A stretch of DNA of 9,721 nucleotides from Bacilli bacterium (GTDB lineage: Bacteria; Bacillota_I; Bacilli_A; RF39; UBA660): NCBI GenBank assembly GCA_017460245.1, contig JAFUBK010000050.1:1-9721 (forward strand), written 5' to 3'. Position numbers and translations under genes: made by a program. Within the stretch, counting starts at the first letter, position 1. Each line of letters begins with the position of its first letter. Positions 1 through 6,515 of this stretch are shown here, in pieces. The notes below the pieces were generated by a model. That model was not told the origin of the DNA, searched no databases, and saw only the letters and a list, made by a program, of their open reading frames with translations.

Positions 1-2
1 AG

Positions 3-263
3 AGTCAAAACGCTCCTAAGGGGCTTGCGTTTAAACCTTCTGAATTTGTTGTTTCTGATCAGTATGCAACTGTTTTAACGGATATTTCTTATCCAAAATA
101 TATTGCTCCTGGATTTTTAGCTAATTTAACTAGCATGGGCGGAGTTAAAATGGTTATTAAACATATACCTATGCAGTTTGATATTATTAGTAAAATGATT
201 AATAAAGAAATTGCCGATTTAAAAAGTCGTTATCAAGAAGAGAGAGACTTAACGATTCAATAA
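3..263 (+). CDS. VirB4-type conjugation ATPase, N-terminal part (5' end outside window, ends at in-frame TAA)
   Basis: This is an open frame of 86 codons that enters from the left edge and stops at TAA 261-263. The peptide includes GLAFKPSEFVVSDQYATV, SYPKYIAPGF and MINKEIADLKSRYQEERDL, which fits the region before the ATPase domain of VirB4/TraE proteins of Bacillota conjugative elements (family knowledge, recalled and not searched). The next codons in the same frame continue that family (KIRQD, second TAA, then ESLEAIINQLAASQAKIYDF), so this and the 288-1775 frame look like one gene cut by two stops and not two genes. It may be a recently inactivated gene, a sequencing error or a readthrough site. 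The true start lies upstream of the window. Confidence 0.75.
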   Translation, partial: SQNAPKGLAFKPSEFVVSDQYATVLTDISYPKYIAPGFLANLTSMGGVKMVIKHIPMQFDIISKMINKEIADLKSRYQEERDLTIQ

Positions 264-281
264 AAGATTCGTCAAGACTAA
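261..281 (+). other. Pair of in-frame TAA stops inside virB4
   Basis: TAA at 261-263 and TAA at 279-281 lie in the same frame and are separated by five sense codons (KIRQD). The coding sequence on both sides belongs to one VirB4 protein, with no frameshift needed. From memory of the family, Glu is expected at the first stop and an aromatic residue (Tyr or Phe) at the second. GAA to TAA and TAT to TAA would each be a single base change. TAA ends other genes in this window, so a changed genetic code does not explain it. Confidence 0.8.
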
Positions 282-288
282 GAGTCTT
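274..288 (+). repeat. Small hairpin at the second virB4 stop
   Basis: AAGACT (274-279), a 3-nt loop AAG, then AGTCTT (283-288) form a perfect 6-bp stem. The TAA at 279-281 begins at the last base of the left arm, and the possible TTG start at 288 begins at the last base of the right arm. The stem would also exist if the codon were TAT, so it may be a by-product of the coding sequence. Any role in readthrough or start selection is unproven. Confidence 0.4.
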
Positions 289-1775
289 TGGAAGCTATTA
301 TTAACCAACTTGCGGCAAGTCAAGCGAAAATTTATGATTTTCAATTACACTTGATGATTACTGCTGATTCACAGGATGAACTTACAACTAAAAAGTTACA
401 AGTTAAAAACTTTTTAGAAGCTATGGAAATGAGAGCAATCCCCCTTCGTTTTGAACAGGAAAAAGTTTTAAAATCTATGCTTCCGATATTTGAAAGCCAA
501 GATATTGAAGAGCGAATTGGTATTCCTATTCCTTCTCCAACGATTGCGGCAATGTATCCGTTTATCTTTGATAGTATTAAAGACCCAGGATTATCTACAT
601 TACTTGGTACTGATTTTTCTGGTGGTGTTGTACTGTTTAATCAATTTTTATATCAAATTCAAAAAGAAAACAATCGAAACAATGCGATTCTGATTATATT
701 AGGTACGTCTGGTAGTGGTAAATCTACTTCAGCTAAACTTAAGATTAGATCGCATATTAGTAATGACCATCAGATTGTTATTATTGACCCTGAAGGTGAA
801 TTTGAAGATATGGCAAGACTTTATGGTGGAGATTATATTGAACTTGGTAAAGGTGGAGAGTTTGGTATGATTAACCCACTTGAAGTTATTATTGATGCGG
901 ATGAGGAAGAGTTAAAACAAGGCATGGGATATGCTGTTTTAACGAGAACTTTACAAACTATAAAAGCGTTTATGAAATATTATGACCCTTCTATTACTGA
1001 AGATGTTTTAAATATTTTTAGTGAAATGGTTCAGGAAACTTATAAACGTTTTGGTATTGATTTTGATACTGATTTTAGTAAATTTACTTCTAACGATTAT
1101 CCAACATTTAAAGATGTTTATGCGACTGTTAGAGGTAAAATAACAGCTATGCCTGAACAAAATAGGGAAAGAACTATTTTAGAGCAACTAGAATTAAAAT
1201 TAAGACCACTTCTTAAAGAATTAAGATATTATTTTGATGGAAAAACAACTATTTCTCCTAAAAGTAATTTTATAATATTTAATATTAGGGAACTTATGAA
1301 TGCGGATACAAATATTAGAAACGCTTTGTTCTTTAATACCTTAAAATATTCTTGGAGTTTAACTTTAAATCCAAATGTTAATACAGTTTTAATGGTTGAT
1401 GAAGCACACGTACTTTTATCTGGAAATAATACTTTAGGTGCGGACTTTTTAGCACAAGTTCAAAGACGTGCACGTAAGTATAATACGGGAACTATTATAG
1501 TTACACAACAACCTACAGACTTTAGTGATCCGATGGTTATTACTCAAGGTAAGGCGATTTTTGACAACGCATCTTATTATTTAGTAATGGGTCTTAGAAA
1601 ACAAGCTGTTGAAGATTTAGGTAAGTTAATTGATTTAAACGATAATGAAAAAGAAAATATTAAAAACTTTACGCAAGGAGAAGCTTTGTTTGTTTGTGGT
1701 AGCAAGCGTATGAGAATACACGTTGATGTTACTGAACAAGAACTAGATTCCTTTGGTAGTGGTGGCGGACTATAA
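288..1775 (+). CDS. VirB4-type conjugation ATPase, C-terminal ATPase part (start uncertain)
   Basis: This 495-residue frame holds the whole nucleotide-binding part of a VirB4/TraE ATPase, the cytoplasmic motor of the type IV secretion channel. Visible motifs are Walker A GTSGSGKST (residues 139-147, K145), IIDPEGEF (165-172), Walker B TVLMVDEAH (366-374, D371/E372) and the sensor-like QQPTDF (407-412). It ends in FGSGGGL, like Tn1549/CD1110-type VirB4 as I recall it. The TTG at 288 is only the first possible start after the stops: no Shine-Dalgarno site precedes it, nor the in-frame ATGs at 354 and 423. The frame matches the upstream fragment exactly, so the natural protein is probably continuous with it. 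The 495 codons carry no further damage, which argues against long decay. The nlpC-like gene follows after 22 nt. Confidence 0.85.
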   Translation: MEAIINQLAASQAKIYDFQLHLMITADSQDELTTKKLQVKNFLEAMEMRAIPLRFEQEKVLKSMLPIFESQDIEERIGIPIPSPTIAAMYPFIFDSIKDPGLSTLLGTDFSGGVVLFNQFLYQIQKENNRNNAILIILGTSGSGKSTSAKLKIRSHISNDHQIVIIDPEGEFEDMARLYGGDYIELGKGGEFGMINPLEVIIDADEEELKQGMGYAVLTRTLQTIKAFMKYYDPSITEDVLNIFSEMVQETYKRFGIDFDTDFSKFTSNDYPTFKDVYATVRGKITAMPEQNRERTILEQLELKLRPLLKELRYYFDGKTTISPKSNFIIFNIRELMNADTNIRNALFFNTLKYSWSLTLNPNVNTVLMVDEAHVLLSGNNTLGADFLAQVQRRARKYNTGTIIVTQQPTDFSDPMVITQGKAIFDNASYYLVMGLRKQAVEDLGKLIDLNDNEKENIKNFTQGEALFVCGSKRMRIHVDVTEQELDSFGSGGGL

Positions 1776-1784
1776 CTGATTAGT

Positions 1785-1793
1785 AGGTGGTGA
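1785..1793 (+). promoter_or_regulatory. Ribosome binding site of the NlpC/Amidase_5-type gene
   Basis: AGGTGGTGA lies just before ATG 1798 and offers two registers of pairing with the 16S tail (AGGTG and GGTGA). Nearly the same site, AAGGTGGTGA, precedes the gene at 3216. It fixes the start at 1798. Confidence 0.75.
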
Positions 1794-1797
1794 TACA

Positions 1798-2505
1798 ATG
1801 GCTTTACCCACTAGACTTATAAGAGCTGTAAAAAACATTGGTGGTGCGGCTAGAAGCCGAAATCAAGAAGAGCAACCAAGTAATGCTGGTGTGGATATTG
1901 TAAAAGGTGTTGTCGCAGTAGGAAAAATAAAATGGATAATTATACCACTTATTATATTGATTGCAATTGTTCTTCTTGTGGCTATGATATCTCAAATTGG
2001 ACACCATTCGATTGGACTAGTTACCCCTTGGGGTAGTGATACAGGTAACGGTTCGTCTGGAACGATAGTGGCCACAAACTATGTAGAGTGGGCGGTTAAA
2101 ATTGCAGAAGATGATTCTCATGGATATGATCAGGGCGGACGTGATGGACCTGATTATGATTGCTCTAGTTTAGTATGGCACTCTTTAGTTGAGGCTGGTG
2201 GGTTTACGGCAGAACAGTTGGGCGGAAGTGCGTTTACTACTTATGGTATGGCTAATATATTAGTTAATGCGGGATTTAGAGAATATAGTTATACTAGTAT
2301 GGATGATTTGCAGGCTGGTGATATTTTATTAAGAGGTGGGCATACTGAAATTTATATTGGTGATGGAAAGAATGTTGGCGCGCATATTAATGAGTTTGGA
2401 AAGACTCATGGTGGTCAAATTGGTGATCAAACAGGCCGTGAAATTTATGTTTCATCGTTTTCTGGCTCTGGATCATGGTCTACATATTATAGATTAGTGG
2501 GTTGA
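1798..2505 (+). CDS. Membrane-anchored NlpC/P60- or Amidase_5-type peptidoglycan hydrolase
   Basis: The 235-residue protein has a basic cytoplasmic start, one membrane helix (about 46-64, WIIIPLIILIAIVLLVAMI) and an outer catalytic domain (about 94-235). That domain shows RDGPDYDCSSLV (catalytic Cys122), GGHTEIYIGDG (His182) and a possible third residue His196 in GAHINEFG. The RDGPDYDCSS context resembles phage peptidoglycan amidases of the Amidase_5 type as well as NlpC/P60 peptidases, so the exact bond cut is open. A wall hydrolase next to virB4 is standard in Gram-positive conjugation operons: it makes local holes for the channel. AGGTGGTGA (1785-1793) lies 4 nt before the ATG. The gene follows virB4 by 22 nt and precedes the lipoprotein gene by 4 nt, suggesting cotranscription. 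Confidence 0.85.
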   Translation: MALPTRLIRAVKNIGGAARSRNQEEQPSNAGVDIVKGVVAVGKIKWIIIPLIILIAIVLLVAMISQIGHHSIGLVTPWGSDTGNGSSGTIVATNYVEWAVKIAEDDSHGYDQGGRDGPDYDCSSLVWHSLVEAGGFTAEQLGGSAFTTYGMANILVNAGFREYSYTSMDDLQAGDILLRGGHTEIYIGDGKNVGAHINEFGKTHGGQIGDQTGREIYVSSFSGSGSWSTYYRLVG

Positions 2506-2509
2506 TAAA

Positions 2510-3196
2510 ATGAGAAAAAAATTATTATTTTTGCTTGTGTGTTTTTGTTTGTGTGGATGCAGTGCTGAGTATAATTTGACGATAAACGCTAATGAATTTG
2601 AAGAAAATGTTTTTGTTTATATACCATATGAAGAAATACCAATAGGGGTCGATTTTTCTAATAGTAACAATAAAATTTCTGTATTAAATAGTAAGGATGA
2701 TTATAATTATAATGTGTCAGAAAATGAAAATGGTTATGTTGAGCAGTATTCCTATAAGCATGTTGCTGACGCAATAAAAAATAGTTATTTCATTAGTAAT
2801 TGTTATGGTAATTCTTCTATAACTCAAACAGAAAATAATATAATTATAAAGACCGCTGATAGATTTAATTGTATAGTTGGTGATGATGGTTTTTATGTTG
2901 AACAGGTCAAAGTGAATATTACTACTGATTTAAAAGTTTTAAGCAATAATGCTGATGAAATTAATGGGAACACATACACTTGGATATTTGATGAAAGTAA
3001 TTATCAAAATAAACCTATTAATATGACTATTCAGAAAAAAAATGTTGTTCAAAGAACAATGAACAATTTTCTAACTACTTTTGTTGATGCGATTAAAAAT
3101 AATTATTTAGTATTTATTTTGGCTGTAATAATTGTTTTAGGAACTATTATATATGTTTATATTAGTAAGAAACAAAAAGAAAATAATGACATATAG
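2510..3196 (+). CDS. Small lipoprotein with C-terminal membrane helix, function unknown
   Basis: I do not recognise this 228-residue protein. It begins with MRKK, a hydrophobic stretch, and a lipobox-like LCGC with Cys17 as the probable lipidated residue. Cys at the -2 place is unusual, and Cys11, 13, 15 and 17 alternate. The middle (about 18-195) is an extracellular Asn/Tyr-rich region, probably beta-rich, with YTWIFD at 156-161. A second membrane helix (about 199-218, YLVFILAVIIVLGTIIYVYI) is followed by a basic tail KKQKE, so the tail should be cytoplasmic. The protein would thus be held in the membrane at both ends. The ATG comes 4 nt after the preceding stop with only a weak site (GGGTTGA, 2499-2505), suggesting translational coupling. 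Its place between two wall hydrolases suggests a surface part of the transfer machine, but that is inference. Confidence 0.8.
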   Translation: MRKKLLFLLVCFCLCGCSAEYNLTINANEFEENVFVYIPYEEIPIGVDFSNSNNKISVLNSKDDYNYNVSENENGYVEQYSYKHVADAIKNSYFISNCYGNSSITQTENNIIIKTADRFNCIVGDDGFYVEQVKVNITTDLKVLSNNADEINGNTYTWIFDESNYQNKPINMTIQKKNVVQRTMNNFLTTFVDAIKNNYLVFILAVIIVLGTIIYVYISKKQKENNDI

Positions 3197-3201
3197 GATT
3201 T

Positions 3202-3211
3202 AAGGTGGTGA
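3202..3211 (+). promoter_or_regulatory. Ribosome binding site of the 860-residue wall hydrolase gene
   Basis: AAGGTGGTGA ends 4 nt before ATG 3216. It supports that ATG and matches the site before 1798 almost exactly. Confidence 0.75.
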
Positions 3212-3215
3212 AAAA

Positions 3216-5798
3216 ATGAAAAATTTGAGATTTTTATTCTTAATATTTGTTTTTTGTGCTACCTTTTTTGCTACACTCTTTTTGTATATTGATAAAGCTA
3301 AGGGAATTAACTCTAATTGTATATTTTGTAATGGTTCTAGCACAGATTATGAGGAAGAGAAACAACTTATTGAGAGGGTTAAAACATTAAAACAAAAATA
3401 TGGTAATAGTATTGATGAAGTGACTCTTTTAGCTACAGTTTTACATAAAGAAGGTGCAGAACAAGCGATTACTTCTAGATATGATGAAAATGATAAAAAT
3501 TTGGATAATTATAAGGAAAAGGTAAGTATATTTGATAGTATTTTTGGTGGCAGTAGTGGCGAGGGAACCACTACTACTGTTGATGAAAATTGGGTTAAAG
3601 AAATGAGCGATTTGCTTGATGCTGCTGCTTTAATAATGAATAATGCTTCATCTGGGGGCTCATTTAATGAGGAAGCTTATAAAGCAGCTTTGGTATCTGA
3701 TGGTTCTGCTGCTTGTGCGTTAAAAATACCATCAATTTTAGATTTTTTTAAATCAATTATAAATATGGGTGACAATAATGATGAGGATAGTATTGCTGAC
3801 ATATGTACCAAAGGGTATATTGAAGCTGTTTATGACCTTGAGGGGTTAGATGATGAAACAAAAGAAATTCGTAAGATGACCATCGCTGAAAATATAATTG
3901 ATTTAGCTCATTATTATAAAGCAATGATTGGTGTTGATGACGATACTTGCGTTGTACAACCTAATACTTCTGGAAATTTTTCTTCTTGGAAACAGTATGA
4001 TGAAAAATGGAAAAATGAACCTCTTGGTGGTGAAACTCTTGGAGGCGTAGGTTGTTTGGTTACTTCTATGGCTATTCAAATTGCTCGTTCTGGAACAATG
4101 GTAACTAATTTACCTAGTGGATATTCTAATTTTAATCCAGGAGCTTTTGCTAAAGCTTTAAATGATAATGGTGCTTTTAGTACTGGCGGAAGTTTTTCTG
4201 GTGGTGGTTATAGTGGAATAGTACCTAATTGGAAGACTGGTTCAAGAGTTTCAGTTAATACTAGTGATAATGCATCTTTAGCTCAAAAGTTATCTGCGGA
4301 ATTAGCTTCGGCAGCTGAAGGAAAGTATCAAAAATTTATATTGTTGCAAATTCATCATAGCTCTAGTGACCAACACTGGGTGGCAGTAGACACTGTTACA
4401 TCTAATGAGGTTACAATATTTGACCCTGGAAAATCTGGTACCACACTTGATGAGAATTATAATAATTGGGTTGTCGATAGTTATACTGTTTATTATGCAA
4501 CTGACGTATTACAAGGACAAACTGGTTCTTCTACTTCAGCTGCGGCCTCAACTGTAACTCCGGCAGATCCTAATTCATTTAAAAATTTTGTGAAAGATAA
4601 TTTTCTTCATGGTGATTTACCTAAAGAAAAAGTAAAATATATTATGTTACACGATACAGAATCAGGTACTGATAGTGCTGAGACAATTATATCAAATTGG
4701 GGTAATGGCCATGTTGCTTCGCACTTTATTGTCGCTAAAGATGGAACTATTTATCAAACTGTTCCAATTAATAAAATAGCGCATCACGCTGGATGGGCAC
4801 CAACGGGTTCTAATGATTTGTTTGGAATAACTGAAGAACGTGATGATAAGGAGGGTTCCCAAATTAATGGTGATTATGCTATGAATGCTTGGTCTATTGG
4901 TATTGAAATTATTCATGAACACGATGGTAGCGAATATCCTGAGGCACAGCTTAATGCTGTGGATAGTTTAATATCTTATATTGATAAAGAACTTGGATTA
5001 CAACCCGAAATAATTGATCATAAAGAATGGACTGGCAGTGCAGAAACATCACGTATTAAACAAACTGGCGAAGGAAAGCAAGATGTTGATTCTTCAATGC
5101 CACTTAGTCAGTATAAAAGCACACGTACACATAACGGAAGTACAGCAGGAAGTGATGTATGTGGCGGAAATCAAGGAATTCAAAAAGTTATGGAATTCAT
5201 TAGAAATGGTGAAGGTTATGCTGCCGATTGCAATTACAAAGGTAAAGGCGAGGGAACTGGTTATAGTGCTTCGAAAGATGGTGCTGATAGGCACGATGTA
5301 GGATTTACTACTGGTTATGGCTTTACTGAAAAATATATGCAAGACGAAGCTGTTGCAATGGGTTACACGACGTTTGTTGAGGATATACGATCAGGATGTA
5401 CTGATAAGGAATATATAGATAAAATAGCAGAAAAATATTTTTCTGGTGTGTATGATATCGTAAAAGCTAAGTTTGATGAAGCATCCGGCGGTAAAATTTT
5501 AAAGGAACATCAATATCATTCATTAATATATTTATATAATCATTATCCTGTTGGGTTGAATCATGTAATTGAAGAAATTGCAAACGTTGATCCTTATAGT
5601 TATGAAGTATATGCTAGTTATCAAAAATGGAATGGTCTTGGTGGTAGTTGTGGTGGTTATAATGGACATGAGTTAATGTATCATTTATGGTATAATGGTA
5701 ATTATAACGCTGTACGTGACTATCCATGTGCTCAGCCTACTAGGGCGTATTGGGAAGAGAGAATAAAAATTTATAATTCTGAACAAATAACAAATTAA
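3216..5798 (+). CDS. Multidomain cell-wall hydrolase: C39-like peptidase, Amidase_2 and GH24-like lysozyme
   Basis: This 860-residue protein starts with a signal or anchor helix (about 5-24), then a CxxC pair (Cys35, Cys38) and an unassigned region to about 250. Domain 1 (about 255-430) resembles C39-like cysteine peptidases: WKQYDEKW, GVGCLVTSMAIQ (Cys280), HWVAVD (His387), FDPGKSG (Asp403). Domain 2 (about 466-620) looks like Amidase_2, a zinc N-acetylmuramoyl-L-alanine amidase: YIMLHDTESG (His479), AHHAGW (His523/524), IGIEIIHEHD (Glu564), IIDHKEW (His602). The third usual zinc ligand is not obvious. Domain 3 (about 652-856) looks like a GH24-type lysozyme: FIRNGEGYA (Glu666), HDVGFTTGYGFT (Asp694, Thr698/699), QYHSLIYLYNHYP, YWEERIKIYNS. 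Ser/Thr-rich linkers separate domains. It would act outside the membrane, cutting several wall bonds to open a path for the channel. It is the last gene before the terminator at 5803. Confidence 0.85.
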   Translation: MKNLRFLFLIFVFCATFFATLFLYIDKAKGINSNCIFCNGSSTDYEEEKQLIERVKTLKQKYGNSIDEVTLLATVLHKEGAEQAITSRYDENDKNLDNYKEKVSIFDSIFGGSSGEGTTTTVDENWVKEMSDLLDAAALIMNNASSGGSFNEEAYKAALVSDGSAACALKIPSILDFFKSIINMGDNNDEDSIADICTKGYIEAVYDLEGLDDETKEIRKMTIAENIIDLAHYYKAMIGVDDDTCVVQPNTSGNFSSWKQYDEKWKNEPLGGETLGGVGCLVTSMAIQIARSGTMVTNLPSGYSNFNPGAFAKALNDNGAFSTGGSFSGGGYSGIVPNWKTGSRVSVNTSDNASLAQKLSAELASAAEGKYQKFILLQIHHSSSDQHWVAVDTVTSNEVTIFDPGKSGTTLDENYNNWVVDSYTVYYATDVLQGQTGSSTSAAASTVTPADPNSFKNFVKDNFLHGDLPKEKVKYIMLHDTESGTDSAETIISNWGNGHVASHFIVAKDGTIYQTVPINKIAHHAGWAPTGSNDLFGITEERDDKEGSQINGDYAMNAWSIGIEIIHEHDGSEYPEAQLNAVDSLISYIDKELGLQPEIIDHKEWTGSAETSRIKQTGEGKQDVDSSMPLSQYKSTRTHNGSTAGSDVCGGNQGIQKVMEFIRNGEGYAADCNYKGKGEGTGYSASKDGADRHDVGFTTGYGFTEKYMQDEAVAMGYTTFVEDIRSGCTDKEYIDKIAEKYFSGVYDIVKAKFDEASGGKILKEHQYHSLIYLYNHYPVGLNHVIEEIANVDPYSYEVYASYQKWNGLGGSCGGYNGHELMYHLWYNGNYNAVRDYPCAQPTRAYWEERIKIYNSEQITN

Positions 5799-5802
5799 AA
5801 AT

Positions 5803-5850
5803 CACTATATGGTGTTAACTTAAATAGAAAACATCATATAGTGTTTTTTT
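5803..5850. terminator. Bidirectional rho-independent terminator between convergent genes
   Basis: CACTATATGGTGTT (5803-5816) pairs with AACATCATATAGTG (5830-5843) as a 14-bp stem with one G-T pair and a 13-nt loop. Seven T residues follow (5844-5850) and AAAAAT precedes (5797-5802), so it can end transcripts from both sides: the operon ending at 5798 and the minus-strand gene, whose stop codon at 5849-5851 overlaps the T-run. Confidence 0.85.
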
Positions 5851-6403
5851 ACGATAAATATTTTATATTTACGTTGCTTTTCTTTAGCCAATTAGTTACT
5901 TCTTTTTCAAAGTCTAGCGTTTCTTTTTTTATTTTACTGCATTGTGTTTTAAAATTTTGATTTATTAAAATTTTGCACTCAAATTTTGAATTTTTTGTAT
6001 TGTAAGTACCTGTTTGTAATAATGTAGAAAAATTTCCGCTTAAATCTATCCCTTTCATTTCAAGAGAAGCTTCGATGTTTTTGTTGCTTTTATATGTTAA
6101 CGAAATGATATATTGATTATTATCTGCAAATTCATAAATGTCTTTAGCAATAGATAAAGATTTTCCTGTATAAGTGTAAGTTATGTCAGTGTTATTATTA
6201 GTTAAAACTTTTGAATAGTTTCCGTCATCACTTTTTGTAAATCCTTCTTCTAATAAATAATTCGAAAAGTTTTTGGTGTTTTTGTTAATAAAATATTTAT
6301 TAGACAGGAAAAAAATTAGAACTATAATTATAATAATGCCAACAATAATAATAGGTGCCCATTTATATTTTTGAAAAAAAGTAAAAAATCCTTTATCTTC
6401 CAT
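5849..6403 (-). CDS. Single-pass membrane protein, function unknown
   Basis: I do not recognise this 184-residue protein. It has a short cytoplasmic start, one strong membrane helix (about 16-33, APIIIVGIIIIIVLIFFL) and an outer domain (about 36-184) rich in Asn, Lys and Thr, with two cysteines (Cys143, Cys155) that could pair. No enzyme motif is visible. The start is firm: AAGGTGAT lies 3 nt before the ATG, and an extended -10 promoter lies just upstream. It is the only minus-strand gene in the window and has its own promoter and shared terminator, so it forms an independent unit within the conjugation genes. Possible jobs are surface or entry exclusion, or protection from the nearby hydrolases; both are guesses from position and topology. 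Codon and base use look like the neighbours. Confidence 0.75.
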   Translation of the reverse strand: MEDKGFFTFFQKYKWAPIIIVGIIIIIVLIFFLSNKYFINKNTKNFSNYLLEEGFTKSDDGNYSKVLTNNNTDITYTYTGKSLSIAKDIYEFADNNQYIISLTYKSNKNIEASLEMKGIDLSGNFSTLLQTGTYNTKNSKFECKILINQNFKTQCSKIKKETLDFEKEVTNWLKKSNVNIKYLS

Positions 6404-6406
6404 CTT

Positions 6407-6414
6407 ATCACCTT
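6407..6414 (-). promoter_or_regulatory. Ribosome binding site of the minus-strand membrane protein
   Basis: Read on the minus strand, AAGGTGAT ends 3 nt before the ATG at 6403-6401. It decides the start of the 184-residue protein. Confidence 0.7.
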
Positions 6415-6423
6415 CTATAATAA

Positions 6424-6452
6424 ATTATACCAATCTGATTTAGAATATGCAA
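6424..6452 (-). promoter_or_regulatory. Promoter of the minus-strand membrane protein gene
   Basis: On the minus strand, TTGCAT (6452-6447) and TATAAT (6429-6424) are separated by exactly 17 bp, and TGG directly before TATAAT makes an extended -10. Transcription should start near 6417, leaving a leader of only about 13 nt before the ATG, just room for the ribosome binding site. Confidence 0.65.
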
Positions 6453-6501
6453 TAAAAAAAATTAAAACTTTTATATTATTTATTTTAGTAATATGCTATA
6501 A
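6439..6501 (+). repeat. Imperfect direct repeat in the divergent promoter region
   Basis: TTTAGAATATGCAATAA (6439-6455) and TTTAGTAATATGCTATAA (6484-6501) differ by one inserted T and one A/T change. The shared core AATATGC is at 6444-6450 and 6490-6496. Copy 1 covers the -35 of the minus-strand promoter and copy 2 covers the extended -10 of the plus-strand promoter. This placement suits binding sites for one regulator of both genes, but AT-rich promoters can look alike by chance. Confidence 0.4.
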
Positions 6502-6508
6502 TTATAAT
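6494..6508 (+). promoter_or_regulatory. Extended -10 promoter of the 6520 gene
   Basis: TGCTATAAT (6494-6502) is a consensus extended -10 element and is followed at once by a second TATAAT (6503-6508). No good -35 is visible 16-18 bp upstream, which an extended -10 can tolerate. Start near 6509 would leave about 10 nt of leader before ATG 6520. The same TGCTATAAT occurs at 7315-7323. Confidence 0.6.
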
Positions 6509-6515
6509 AGGTGAG
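6509..6515 (+). promoter_or_regulatory. Ribosome binding site that fixes the ATG 6520 start
   Basis: AGGTGAG lies 4 nt before ATG 6520. The in-frame GTG at 6511 sits inside this site and is too close to the predicted transcript start to have its own, so ATG 6520 is the preferred start. Confidence 0.7.

Noticed and set aside
1..300. A changed genetic code in which TAA is sense, to explain the VirB4 stops
   Set aside because: TAA ends other well-supported genes here (1773-1775, 5796-5798, 7285-7287 and the minus-strand gene), and TGA and TAG are also used as stops.
240..300. A frameshift in VirB4 near 258-288
   Set aside because: The fragment ending at 263 and the frame starting at 288 are in the same phase, and the other two frames give no VirB4-like sequence, so only nonsense codons are needed.
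1577..1798. Minus-strand open frame opposite the end of virB4
   Set aside because: It has no ribosome binding site, shows no domain, and lies entirely opposite conserved virB4 codons and the next gene's leader.
4170..4215. Gly/Ser-rich repeat in the C39-like domain
   Set aside because: It is a short low-complexity loop with varied codons, not a true DNA repeat.
4692..5342. Short open frames on both strands inside the wall hydrolase gene (4692-4922, 5014-5301, 5094-5342)
   Set aside because: All overlap conserved amidase or lysozyme codons and lack ribosome sites and recognisable protein features.
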